DNA of 64,000 nt from Mixophyes australis (taxonomy: Eukaryota; Chordata; Amphibia; Anura; Limnodynastidae). Location: NCBI GenBank assembly GCA_036250195.1, contig JAVHZZ010000004.1:317811706-317875705 (forward strand), given 5' to 3'. The notes under the pieces are model-generated. The model was not told where the DNA came from. It ran no database searches and worked only from the letters and a program-made list of their open reading frames with translations. A program made the position numbers and the translations under genes. Of this stretch, positions 22,439 to 35,713 are shown in pieces (the stretch's first letter is position 1; each line of letters opens with the position of its first letter).

Positions 22439-24328
22439 TGAGTTCCAAGTTAAACTAAAATTCCCATGCACTTGCAATCCTTTTACAAGCCTAAACAATA
22501 CAGTCACCAGCCAATCTGAAGTGAGATGACCTTTTCTTTGTCTTTCCCCAATAGAGGGGTGGGGCAATCTGGCTTTTAGACAAATGGAGGTGCCTATTTC
22601 ATTTACATATGCATACAAGACACTCTCTGCATAACAATAGGCATGGCTTGGATGAAACTTTCAATCAGATGATTCCAGAGATTCCAAGGAACTTGCTTCC
22701 TGTAGATAATTGACATCTTATATACTAAAGATCCTATTGAATTGTAATATTTTTCAATGTTATCATAAAACATTAAACATGTGTTGGAAATCTTAAATTG
22801 TAACTAATGTGTAAAGCAATATGGAGAAATACCATATAAAGCATTGGTATATGCTAAATGGTGTCCAAATCCTATTGTATATAAGCATTCTAGAACCAGC
22901 AAGTGTTCTAGAAGACATCATAACAATGTCCCTAAATCTGAACATTCCAAATATATCTGTCTAGCAACTTTACATTTTGTGGTGCTTTGTTGCAGTAAAT
23001 AATACTGGCAAATATATGTATGAACAGATTAAAACATTAATCCTTTAAAAATGCTATGGATAGAAAGTGTTGTGCCATTAAACAAATATAGTGATGCACC
23101 ATTTCTAGAGCAGGATGTTTAACATGCCCAAAATAACAACTGAATGCAAGCAAGCTAAGTATAAGAACTAGATTTTCAAGCTCAAAAATGGTCAAGGGAA
23201 GCACTGACGTTAGATTTCTATGTAAATCCAGAAAACCTAAAAGGCAATACAACCCAAAATAAATATATCCGACTGGAAGATGTTGCCCAATGCCCAAAAC
23301 AGGAAGCACTTTCTCACCAGAAATGGAACAAAAGAGAAAGCTTTGTTTTGGGTGATTTAAGCTTGGAATGAATTTAGATAGATTGTGCTTTGTGGATCGT
23401 GCATGCTTTGTGGATCAATCCTGGAAAGCCTTCTTTTTTTGGCAGTTGCCTTGAGAGATAACTTGTTAATTCCAATGTTGTTGAAGTTAAGTTGCCTATC
23501 AGATTTACAGTTTGAAGATAAACACCTAATTTTTCATGTTTTAAGCCACATTTACAAAAGCATAAAATTGTTGTTCCTTACATTTTGACACCATACAGAC
23601 AGGATGAATTTGCATATACAATGCCCTAAACAACACAGCACTGTCCTATAAAAGATACACAGGAAAGTGCTTAGTTTAGAGTGTTGAATACATTGTTATT
23701 TGCCTGAATTATAGAAAATAACGGAAATTGACAACATTTCAAGATTTCCTGCTGCATTTCCCATCATTCAAACTAGGAAGCATTTCATATATTTCAGCTC
23801 TAATAAAATATGCTGATAACAATTTGCAAATTGAAAAGTCAGAGATTTCAAAGACGAAAATAAAATGAAATAGTCTCACATGTATCCGATTTCAAAATAA
23901 ATATCAGATTGGAAGATGTTGCCCAATGCCTACAATGCCCAAAACAGGAAGCACTTTCTCACCAGAATTGGAACAAAAGAGAGAGCTTTGTTTTGGGTGA
24001 TTTAAGCTTGGAATGAATGTAGATGTAAATCTGAATATTCAGGAACAATAAATGAATACAAGTGAGAAAAGCCAAACACATTCATGTCTCTGTAAATATG
24101 TTTGCTACACTTACTTTATTAGCTCTATTAATTTGAAACCATTGTGGATAAGAATTTACAGTTCCCAGATAAACCAAACAGAAAGCACTTAACAATTTGG
24201 AAATTGAAAAGTCAGAGATTTCAAAGACTCAAAAAATGTAATAGTCTTACATGTATCCTATTTCAAATGGGGTAATTGCTTACCTACAGTCAAGAAGTGG
24301 AGCTGTTCTAACAGGTTGATCTTCAGTT
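22439..24328. repeat. Unit 13 (1890 bp), C2 head with cgc-type substitutions / T2 tail
   Basis: Founder-type markers cttgcaatcc, ttttacaagcc, cttaaattg, ctttacatt, gatagattg. Copy A has a 9-bp deletion (gcccaatgcccaaaac near 23285-23299). Copy B has a 2-bp deletion (aaatatcagattgg). Together these give 1901 minus 11. Private gatcaatcc and ctgctgcattt distinguish it from U15. Confidence 0.95.
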
Positions 24329-26229
24329 TGAGTTCCAAGTTAAACTAAAATTCCCATGCACTTGTAATCCTTTTATAAGCCTAAACAATACAGTCACCAG
24401 CCAATCTGAAGTGAGATGACCTTTTCTTTGTCTTTCCCCAATAGAGGGGTGGGGCAATCTGGCTTTAAGATAAATGGAGGTGCCTATTTCATTTACATAT
24501 GCATACAAGACACTCTCTGCATAACAATAGGCATGGCTTGGATGAAACTTTCAATCAGATGATTCCAGAGATTCCAAGGAACTTGCTTCCTGTAGATAAT
24601 TGACATCTTATATACTAAAGATCCTATTGAATTGTAATGTTTTTCAATGTTATCATAAAACATTAAACATGTGTTGGAAATCTTAAGTTGTAACTAATGT
24701 GTAAAGCAATATGGAGAAATACCATATAAAGCATTGGTATATGCTAAATGGTGTCCAAATCCTATTGTATATAAGCATTCTAGAACCAGCAAGTGTTCTA
24801 GAAGACATCATAACAATGTCCCTAAATCTGAACATTCCAAATATATCTGTCTAGCAACTATACATTTTTTGGTGCTTTGTTGCAGTAAATAATACTGGCA
24901 AATATATGTATGAACAGATTAAAACATTAATCCTTTAAAAATGCTATGGATAGAAAGTGTTGTGCCATTAAACAAATATAGTGATGCACCATTTTTAGAG
25001 CAGGATGTTTAACATGCCCAAAATAACAACTGAATGCAAGCAAGCTAAGTATAAGAACTAGATTTTCAAGCTCAAAAATGGTCAAGGGAAGCACTGACGT
25101 TAGATTTTTATGTAAATCTAGAAAACCTAAAAGGCAATACAACCCAAAATAAATATATCCGACTGGAAGATGTTGCCCAATGCCTACAATGCCCAAAACA
25201 GGAAGCACTTTCTCACCAGAAATGGAACAAAAGAGAGAGCTTTGTTTTGGGTGATTTAAGCTTGGAATGAATTTAGATGGATTGTGCTTTGTGGATCGTG
25301 CATGCTTTGTGGATCCATCCTGGAAAGCCTTCTTTTTTTGGCAGTTGTCTTGAGAGATAACTTGTTAATTCCAATGTTGTTGAAGTTAAGTTGCCTATCA
25401 GATTTACAGTTTGAAGATAAACACCTAATTTTTCATGTTTTAAGCCCCATTTACAAAAGCATAAAATTGTTGTCCCTTACATTTTGACACCATACAGACA
25501 GGATGAATTTGCATATACAATGCCCTAAACAACACAGCACTGTCCTATAAAAGATACACAGGAAAGTGCTTAGTTTAGAGTGTTGAATACATTGTTATTT
25601 GCCTGAATTATAGGAAATAAAGGAAATTGACGACATTTCAAGATTTCCTGCTGCGTTTCCCATCATTCAAACTAGGAAGCATTTCATATAGTTCAGCTCT
25701 AATAAAATATGCTGATAACAATTTGCAAATTGAAAAGTCAGAGATTTCAAAGACGAAAATAAAATGAAATAGTCTCACATGTATCCGATTTCAAAATAAA
25801 TATATCAGACTGGAAGATGTTGCCCAATGCCTACAATGCCCAAAACAGGAAGCACTTTCTCACCAGAAATGGAACAAAAGAGAGAGCTTTGTTTTGGGTG
25901 ATTTAAGCTTGGAATGAATGTAGATGTAAATCTGAATATTCAGGAACAATAAATGAAAACAAGTGAGAAAAGCTAAACACATTCATGTCTCTGTAAATAT
26001 GTTTGCTACACTTACTTTATTAGCTCTATTAATTTGAAACCATTGTGGATAAGAATTTACAGTTCCCAGATAAACCAAACAGAAAGCACTTAACAATTTG
26101 GAAATTGAAAAGTCAGAGATTTCAAAGACTCAAAAAATGTAATAGTCTTACATGTATCCTATTTCAAATGGGGTAATTGCTTACCTACAGTCAGGAAGTG
26201 GAGCTGCTCTAACAGGTTGATCTTCAGTT
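24329..26229. repeat. Unit 14 (1901 bp), Y head / T3 tail
   Basis: Markers aagataaatgg, taatgttttt, ctatacatttttt, gcaccattttt, tagatttttatg, gacgacattt, gaaaacaagtg, exit gtcagg. Private taggaaataaag near 25611. Confidence 0.95.
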
Positions 26230-28119
26230 TGAGTTCCAAGTTAAACTAAAATTCCCATGCACTTGCAATCCTTTTACAAGCCTAAACAATACAGTCACCA
26301 GCCAATCTGAAGTGAGATGACCTTTTCTTTGTCTTTCCCCAATAGAGGGGTGGGGCAATCTGGCTTTTAGACAAATGGAGGTGCCTATTTCATTTACATA
26401 TGCATACAAGACACTCTCTGCATAACAATAGGCATGGCTTGGATGAAACTTTCAATCAGATGATTCCAGAGATTCCAAGGAACTTGCTTCCTGTAGATAA
26501 TTGACATCTTATATACTAAAGATCCTATTGAATTGTAATATTTTTCAATGTTATCATAAAACATTAAACATGTGTTGGAAATCTTAAATTGTAACTAATG
26601 TGTAAAGCAATATGGAGAAATACCATATAAAGCATTGGTATATGCTAAATGGTGTCCAAATCCTATTGTATATAAGCATTCTAGAACCAGCAAGTGTTCT
26701 AGAAGACATCATAACAATGTCCCTAAATCTGAACATTCCAAATATATCTGTCTAGCAACTTTACATTTTGTGGTGCTTTGTTGCAGTAAATAATACTGGC
26801 AAATATATGTATGAACAGATTAAAACATTAATCCTTTAAAAATGCTATGGATAGAAAGTGTTGTGCCATTAAACAAATATAGTGATGCACCATTTCTAGA
26901 GCAGGATGTTTAACATGCCCAAAATAACAACTGAATGCAAGCAAGCTAAGTATAAGAACTAGATTTTCAAGCTCAAAAATGGTCAAGGGAAGCACTGACG
27001 TTAGATTTCTATGTAAATCCAGAAAACCTAAAAGGCAATACAACCCAAAATAAATATATCCGACTGGAAGATGTTGCCCAATGCCCAAAACAGGAAGCAC
27101 TTTCTCACCAGAAATGGAACAAAAGAGAAAGCTTTGTTTTGGGTGATTTAAGCTTGGAATGAATTTAGATAGATTGTGCTTTGTGGATCGTGCATGCTTT
27201 GTGGATCCATCCTGGAAAGCCTTCTTTTTTTGGCAGTTGCCTTGAGAGATAACTTGTTAATTCCAATGTTGTTGAAGTTAAGTTGCCTATCAGATTTACA
27301 GTTTGAAGATAAACACCTAATTTTTCATGTTTTAAGCCACATTTACAAAAGCATAAAATTGTTGTTCCTTACATTTTGACACCATACAAACAGGATGAAT
27401 TTGCATATACAATGCCCTAAACAACACAGCACTGTCCTATAAAAGATACACAGGAAAGTGCTTAGTTTAGAGTGTTGAATACATTGTTATTTGCCTGAAT
27501 TATAGAAAATAACGGAAATTGACAACATTTCAAGATTTCCTGCTGCGTTTCCCATCATTCAAACTAGGAAGCATTTCATATATTTCAGCTCTAATAAAAT
27601 ATGCTGATAACAATTTGCAAATTGAAAAGTCAGAGATTTCAAAGACGAAAATAAAATGAAATAGTCTCACATGTATCCGATTTCAAAATAAATATCAGAT
27701 TGGAAGATGTTGCCCAATGCCTACAATGCCCAAAACAGGAAGCACTTTCTCACCAGAATTGGAACAAAAGAGAGAGCTTTGTTTTGGGTGATTTAAGCTT
27801 GGAATGAATGTAGATGTAAATCTGAATATTCAGGAACAATAAATGAATACAAGTGAGAAAAGCCAAACACATTCATGTCTCTGTAAATATGTTTGCTACA
27901 CTTACTTTATTAGCTCTATTAATTTGAAACCATTGTGGATAAGAATTTACAGTTCCCAGATAAACCAAACAGAAAGCACTTAACAATTTGGAAATTGAAA
28001 AGTCAGAGATTTCAAAGACTCAAAAAATGTAATAGTCTTACATGTATCCTATTTCAAATGGGGTAATTGCTTACCTACAGTCAAGAAGTGGAGCTGTTCT
28101 AACAGGTTGATCTTCAGTT
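26230..28119. repeat. Unit 15 (1890 bp), same class as unit 13
   Basis: Carries all U13 class markers, including both small deletions. Private catacaaacagg (usual catacagacagg) near 27385. Confidence 0.95.
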
Positions 28120-30020
28120 TGAGTTCCAAGTTAAACTAAAATTCCCATGCACTTGTAATCCTTTTATAAGCCTAAACAATACAGTCACCAGCCAATCTGA
28201 AGTGAGATGACCTTTTCTTTGTCTTTCCCCAATAGAGGGGTGGGGCAATCTGGCTTTAAGATAAATGGAGGTGCCTATTTCATTTACATATGCATACAAG
28301 ACACTCTCTGCATAACAATAGGCATGGCTTGGATGAAACTTTCAATCAGATGATTCCAGAGATTCCAAGGAACTTGCTTCCTGTAGATAATTGACATCTT
28401 ATATACTAAAGATCCTATTGAATTGTAATGTTTTTCAATGTTATCATAAAACATTAAACATGTGTTGGAAATCTTAAGTTGTAACTAATGTGTAAAGCAA
28501 TATGGAGAAATACCATATAAAGCATTGGTATATGCTAAATGGTGTCCAAATCCTATTGTATATAAGCATTCTAGAACCAGCAAGTGTTCTAGAAGACATC
28601 ATAACAATGTCCCTAAATCTGAACATTCCAAATATATCTGTCTAGCAACTATACATTTTTTGGTGCTTTGTTGCAGTAAATAATACTGGCAAATATATGT
28701 ATGAACAGATTAAAACATTAATCCTTTAAAAATGCTATGGATAGAAAGTGTTGTGCCATTAAACAAATATAGTGATGCACCATTTTTAGAGCAGGATGTT
28801 TAACATGCCCAAAATAACAACTGAATGCAAGCAAGCTAAGTATAAGAACTAGATTTTCAAGCTCAAAAATGGTCAAGGGAAGCACTGACGTTAGATTTTT
28901 ATGTAAATCTAGAAAACCTAAAAGGCAATACAACCCAAAATAAATATATCCGACTGGAAGATGTTGCCCAATGCCTACAATGCCCAAAACAGGAAGCACT
29001 TTCTCACCAGAAATGGAACAAAAGAGAGAGCTTTGTTTTGGGTGATTTAAGCTTGGAATGAATTTAGATGGATTGTGCTTTGTGGATCGTGCATGCTTTG
29101 TGGATCCATCCTGGAAAGCCTTCTTTTTTTGGCAGTTGTCTTGAGAGATAACTTGTTAATTCCAATGTTGTTGAAGTTAAGTTGCCTATCAGATTTACAG
29201 TTTGAAGATAAACACCTAATTTTTCATGTTTTAAGCCCCATTTACAAAAGCATAAAATTGTTGTCCCTTACATTTTGACACCATACAGACAGGATGAATT
29301 TGCATATACAATGCCCTAAACAACACAGCACTGTCCTATAAAAGATACTCAGGAAAGTGCTTAGTTTAGAGTGTTGAATACATTGTTATTTGCCTGAATT
29401 ATAGAAAATAAAGGAAATTGACAACATTTCAAGATTTCCTGCTGCGTTTCCCATCATTCAAACTAGGAAGCATTTCATATAGTTCAGCTCTAATAAAATA
29501 TGCTGATAACAATTTGCAAATTGAAAAGTCAGAGATTTCAAAGACGAAAATAAAATGAAATAGTCTCACATGTATCCGATTTCAAAAAAAATATATCAGA
29601 CTGGAAGATGTTGCCCAATGCCTACAATGCCCAAAACAGGAAGCACTTTCTCACCAGAAATGGAACAAAAGAGAGAGCTTTGTTTTGGGTGATTTAAGCT
29701 TGGAATGAATGTAGATGTAAATCTGAATATTCAGGAACAATAAATGAAAACAAGTGAGAAAAGCTAAACACATTCATGTCTCTGTAAATATGTTTGCTAC
29801 ACTTACTTTATTAGCTCTATTAATTTGAAACCATTGTGGATAAGAATTTACAGTTCCCAGATAAACCAAACAGAAATCACTTAACAATTTGGAAATTGAA
29901 AAGTCAGAGATTTCAAAGACTCAAAAAATGTAATAGTCTTACATGTATCCTCTTTCAAATGGGGTAATTGCTTACCTACAGTCCAGAAGTGGAGCTGTTC
30001 TAACAGGTTGATCTTCAGTT
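28120..30020. repeat. Unit 16 (1901 bp), Y head / T3 tail
   Basis: Head as in U14. Tail of the later type with agaaatcac and cctctttc. Private gatactcagg and tcaaaaaaaatatatc near 29346 and 29583. Confidence 0.95.
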
Positions 30021-31921
30021 TGAGTTCCAAGTTAAACTAAAATTCCCATGCACTTGTAATCCTTTTATAAGCCTAAACAATACAGTCACCAGCCAATCTG
30101 AAGTGAGATGACCTTTTCTTTGTCTTTCCCCAATAGAGGGGTGGGGCAATCTGGCTTTTAGACAAATGGAGGTGCCTATTTCATTTACATATGCATACAA
30201 GACACTATCTGCATAACAATAGGCATGGCTTGGATGAAACTTTCAATCAGATGATTCCAGAGATTCCAAGGAACTTGCTTCCTGTAGATAATTGACATCT
30301 TATATACTAAAGATCCTATTGAATTGTAATATTTTTCAATGTTATCATAAAACATTAAACATGTGTTGGAAATCTTAAGTTGTAACTAATGTGTAAAGCA
30401 ATATGGAGAAATACCATATAAAGTATTGGTATATGCTAAATGGTGTCCAAATCCTATTGTATATAAGCATTCTAGAACCAGCAAGTGTTCTAGAAGACAT
30501 CATAACAATGTCCCTAAATCTGAACATTCCAAATATATCTGTCTAGCAACTATACATTTTGTGGTGCTTTGTTGCAGTAAATAATACTGGCAAATATATG
30601 TATGAACAGATTAAATTATTAATCCTTTAAAAATGCTATGGATATAAAGTGTTGTGCCATTAAACAAATATAGTGATGCACCATTTCTAGAGCAGGATGT
30701 TTAACATGCCCAAAATAACAACTGAATGCAAGCAAGCTAAGTATAAGAACTAGATTTTCAAGCTCAAAAATGGTCAAGGGAAGCACTGACGTTAGATTTC
30801 TATGTAAATCTAGAAAACCTAAAAGGCAATACAACCCAAAATAAATATATCCGACTGGAAGATGTTGCCCAATGCCTACAATGCCCAAAACAGGAAGCAC
30901 TTTCTCACCAGAAATGGAACAAAAGAGAGAGCTTTGTTTTGGGTGATTTAAGCTTGGAATGAATTTAGATGGATTGTGCTTTGTGGATCGTGCATGCTTT
31001 GTGGATCCATCCTGGAAAGCCTTCTTTTTTTGGCAGTTGTCTTGAGAGATAACTTGTTAATTCCAATGTTGTTGAAGTTAAGTTGCCTATCAGATTTACA
31101 GTTTGAAGATAAACACCTAATTTTTCATGTTTTAAGCCCCATTTACAAAAGCATAAAATTGTTGTCCCTTACATTTTGACACCATACAGACAGGATGAAT
31201 TTGCATATACAATGCCCTAAACAACACAGCACTGTCCTATAAAAGATACACAGGAAAGTGCTTAGTTTAGAGTGTTGAATACATTGTTATTTGCCTGAAT
31301 TATAGAAAATAAAGGAAATTGACAACATTTCAAGATTTCCTGCTGCGTTTCCCATCATTCAAACTAGGAAGCATTTCATATAGTTCAGCTCTAATAAAAT
31401 ATGCTGATAACAATTTGCAAATTGAAAAGTCAGAGATTTCAAAGACGAAAATAAAATGAAATAGTCTCACATGTATCCGATTTCAAAATAAATATATCCG
31501 ACTGGAAGATGTTGCCCAATGCCTACAATGCCCAAAACAGGAAGCACTTTCTCACCAGAAATGGAACAAAAAAGAGAGCTTTGTTTTGGGTGATTTAAGC
31601 TTGGAATGAATGTAGATGTAAATCTGAATATTCAGGAACAATAAATGAAAACAAGTGAGAAAAGCTAAACACATTCATGTCTCTGTAAATATGTTTGCTA
31701 CACTTACTTTATTAGCTCTATTAATTTGAAACCATTGTGGATAAGAATTTACAGTTCCCAGATAAACCAAACAGAAAGCACTTAACAATTTGGAAATTGA
31801 AAAGTCAGAGATTTCAAAGACTCAAAAAATGTAATAGTCTTACATGTATCCTATTTCAAATGGGGTAATTGCTTACCTACAGTCCAGAAGTGGAGCTGTT
31901 CTAACAGGTTGATCTTCAGTT
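30021..31921. repeat. Unit 17 (1901 bp), C2 head / T3 tail
   Basis: Markers ttagacaaatgg, gacactatct, aagtattggtat, attaaattatt, ggatataaag, tatccgactgg, caaaaaagagag. U22 carries the same set. Confidence 0.95.
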
Positions 31922-33823
31922 TGAGTTCCAAGTTAAACTAAAATTCCCATGCACTTGTAATCCTTTTATAAGCCTAAACAATACAGTCACCAGCCAATCT
32001 GAAGTGAGATGACCTTTTCTTTGTCTTTCCCCAATAGAGGGGTGGGGCAATCTGGCTTTTAGACAAATGGAGGTGCCTATTTCATTTACATATGCATACA
32101 AGACACTCTCTGCATAACAATAGGCATGGCTTGGATGAAACTTTCAATCAGATGATTCCAGAGATTCCAAGGAACTTGCTTCCTGTAGATAATTGACATC
32201 TTATATACTAAAGATCCTATTGAATTGTAATATTTTTTCAATGTTATCATAAAACATTAAACATGTGTTGGAAATCTTAAGTTGTAACTAATTTGTAAAG
32301 CAATATGGAGAAATACCATATAAAGTATTGGTATATGCTAAATGGTGTCCAAATCCTATTGTATATAAGCATTCTAGAACCAGCAAGTGTTCTAGAAGAC
32401 ATCATAACAATGTCCCTAAATCTGAACATTCCAAATATATCTGTCTAGCAACTATACATTTTGTGGTGCTTTGTTGCAGTAAATAATACTGGCAAATATA
32501 TGTATGAACAGATTAAAACATTAATCCTTTAAAAATGCTATGGATAGAAAGTGTTGTGCCATTAAACAAATATAGTGATGCACAATTTCTAGAGCAGGAT
32601 GTTTAACATGCCCAAAATAACAACTGAATGCAAGCAAGCTAAGTATAAGAACTAGATTTTCAAGCTCAAAAATGGTCAAGGGAAGCACTGACGTTAGATT
32701 TCTATGTAAATCTAGAAAACCTAAAAGGCAATACAACCCAAAATAAATATATCCGACTGGAAGATGTTGCCCAATGCCTACAATGCCCAAAACAGGAAGC
32801 ACTTTCTCACCAGAAATGGAGCAAAAGAGAGAGCTTTGTTTTGGGTGATTTAAGCTTGGAATGAATTTAGATGGATTGTGCTTTGTGGATCGTGCATGCT
32901 TGGTGGATCCATCTTGGAAAGCCTTCTTTTTTTGGCAGTTGTCTTGAGAGATAACTTGTTAATTCCAATGTTGTTGAAGTTAAGTTGTCTATCAGATTTA
33001 CAGTTTGAAGATAAACACCTAATTTTTCATGTTTTAAGCCCCATTTACAAAAGCATAAAATTGTTGTCCCTTACATTTTGACACCATACAGACAGGATGA
33101 ATTTGCATATACAATGCCCTAAACAACACAGCACTGTCCTATAAAAGATACACAGGAAAGTGCTTAGTTTAGAGTGTTGAATACATTGTTATTTGCCTGA
33201 ATTATAGAAAATAAAGGAAATTGACGACATTTCAAGATTTCCTGCTGCGTTTCCCATCATTCAAACTAGGAAGCATTTCATATAGTTCAGCTCTAATAAA
33301 ATATGCTGATAACAATTTGCAAATTGAAAAGTCAGAGATTTCAAAGACGAAAATAAAATGAAATAGTCTCACATGTATCCGATTTCAAAATAAATATATC
33401 AGACTGGAAGATGTTGCCCAATGCCTACAATGCCCAAAACAGGAAGCACTTTCTCACCAGAAATGGAACAAAAGAGAGAGCTTTGTTTTGGGTGATTTAA
33501 GCTTGGAATGAATGTAGATGTAAATCTGAATATTCAGGAACAATAAATGAAAACAAGTGAGAAAAGCTAAACACATTCATGTCTCTGTAAATATGTTTGC
33601 TACACTTACTTTATTAGCTCTATTAATTTGAAACCATTGTGGATAAGAATTTACAGTTCCCAGATAAACCAAACTGAAAGCACTTAACAATTTGGAAATT
33701 GAAAAGTCAGAGATTTCAAAGACTCAAAAAATGTAATAGTCTTACATGTATCCTATTTCAAATGGGGTAATTGCTTACCTACAGTCAGGAAGTGGAGCTG
33801 CTCTAACAGGTTGATCTTCAGTT
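31922..33823. repeat. Unit 18 (1902 bp), mosaic of C2 head and U12-like tail
   Basis: The head has six T in aatattttttc (one extra base), aagtattggtat and ctatacatt, like U23. From about 32584 it has gcacaatttc, gcttggtgg, ttgtctatc and gacgacattt, like U12, and exits with gtcagg into a U13-class unit. Private ctaatttgtaaag and ccatcttgg. Confidence 0.93.
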
Positions 33824-35713
33824 TGAGTTCCAAGTTAAACTAAAATTCCCATGCACTTGCAATCCTTTTACAAGCCTAAACAATACAGTCACCAGCCAAT
33901 CTGAAGTGAGATGACCTTTTCTTTGTCTTTCCCCAATAGAGGGGTGGGGCAATCTGGCTTTTAGACAAATGGAGGTGCCTATTTCATTTACATATGCATA
34001 CAAGACACTCTCTGCATAACAATAGGCATGGCTTGGATGAAACTTTCAATCAGATGATTCCAGAGATTCCAAGGAACTTGCTTCCTGTAGATAATTGACA
34101 TCTTATATACTAAAGATCCTATTGAATTGTAATATTTTTCAATGTTATCATAAAACATTAAACATGTGTTGGAAATCTTAAATTGTAACTAATGTGTAAA
34201 GCAATATGGAGAAATACCATATAAAGCATTGGTATATGCTAAATGGTGTCCAAATCCTATTGTATATAAGCATTCTAGAACCAGCAAGTGTTCTAGAAGA
34301 CATCATAACAATGTCCCTAAATCTGAACATTCCAAATATATCTGTCTAGCAACTTTACATTTTGTGGTGCTTTGTTGCAGTAAATAATACTGGCAAATAT
34401 ATGTATGAACAGATTAAAACATTAATCCTTTAAAAATGCTATGGATAGAAAGTGTTGTGCCATTAAACAAATATAGTGATGCACCATTTCTAGAGCAGGA
34501 TGTTTAACATGCCCAAAATAACAACTGAATGCAAGCAAGCTAAGTATAAGAACTAGATTTTCAAGCTCAAAAATGGTCAAGGGAAGCACTGACGTTAGAT
34601 TTCTATGTAAATCCAGAAAACCTAAAAGGCAATACAACCCAAAATAAATATATCCGACTGGAAGATGTTGCCCAATGCCCAAAACAGGAAGCACTTTCTC
34701 ACCAGAAATGGAACAAAAGAGAAAGCTTTGTTTTGGGTGATTTAAGCTTGGAATGAATTTAGATAGATTGTGCTTTGTGGATCGTGCATGCTTTGTGGAT
34801 CCATCCTGGAAAGCCTTCTTTTTTTGGCAGTTGCCTTGAGAGATAACTTGTTAATTCCAATGTTGTTGAAGTTAAGTTGCCTATCAGATTTACAGTTTGA
34901 AGATAAACACCTAATTTTTCATGTTTTAAGCCACATTTACAAAAGCATAAAATTGTTGTTCCTTACATTTTGACACCATACAGACAGGATGAATTTGCAT
35001 ATACAATGCCCTAAACAACACAGCACTGTCCTATAAAAGATACACAGGAAAGTGCTTAGTTTAGAGTGTTGAATACATTGTTATTTGCCTGAATTATAGA
35101 AAATAACGGAAATTGACAACATTTCAAGATTTCCTGCTGCGTTTCCCATCATTCAAACTAGGAAGCATTTCATATATTTCAGCTCTAATAAAATATGCTG
35201 ATAACAATTTGCAAATTGAAAAGTCAGAGATTTCAAAGACGAAAATAAAATGAAATAGTCTCACATGTATCCGATTTCAAAATAAATATCAGATTGGAAG
35301 ATGTTGCCCAATGCCTACAATGCCCAAAACAGGAAGCACTTTCTCACCAGAATTGGAACAAAAGAGAGAGCTTTGTTTTGGGTGATTTAAGCTTGGAATG
35401 AATGTAGATGTAAATCTGAATATTCAGGAACAATAAATGAATACAAGTGAGAAAAGCCAAACACATTCATGTCTCTGTAAATATGTTTGCTACACTTACT
35501 TTATTAGCTCTATTAATTTGAAACCATTGTGGATAAGAATTTACAGTTCCCAGATAAACCAAACAGAAAGCACTTAACAATTTGGAAATTGAAAAGTCAG
35601 AGATTTCAAAGACTCAAAAAATGTAATAGTCTTACATGTATCCTATTTCAAATGGGGTAATTGCTTACCTACAGTCCAGAAGTGGAGCTGTTCTAACAGG
35701 TTGATCTTCAGTT
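33824..35713. repeat. Unit 19 (1890 bp), same class as units 13 and 15
   Basis: Shares cttgcaatcc, cttaaattg, the 9-bp copy A deletion and the 2-bp copy B deletion. Exit is gtccag rather than gtcaag. Confidence 0.95.

Larger units (their letters stand above)
22439..26229. repeat. Dimeric higher-order repeat, copy 1 (U13-U14, 3791 bp)
   Basis: An 1890-bp T2-tail unit followed by a 1901-bp Y-head unit. The same pair recurs immediately at 26230-30020 with identical total length and few differences. Confidence 0.85.
26230..30020. repeat. Dimeric higher-order repeat, copy 2 (U15-U16, 3791 bp)
   Basis: Repeats the U13-U14 order. The tail of U16 departs from U14 (gacaacattt, agaaatcac, cctctttc, gtccag), so the duplication is complete in the heads and was later modified or exchanged in the last part. 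Confidence 0.85.
28120..32583. repeat. Segmental repeat, copy 1 (U16, U17, head of U18)
   Basis: The order Y unit, then a unit with gacactatct and ggatataaag, then a head with six T in aatattttttc recurs at 37604-42067. The spacing is 9484 bp, which equals U16+U17+U18+U19+U20. The similarity ends inside U18, where gcacaatttc replaces gcaccatttc. Confidence 0.8.
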
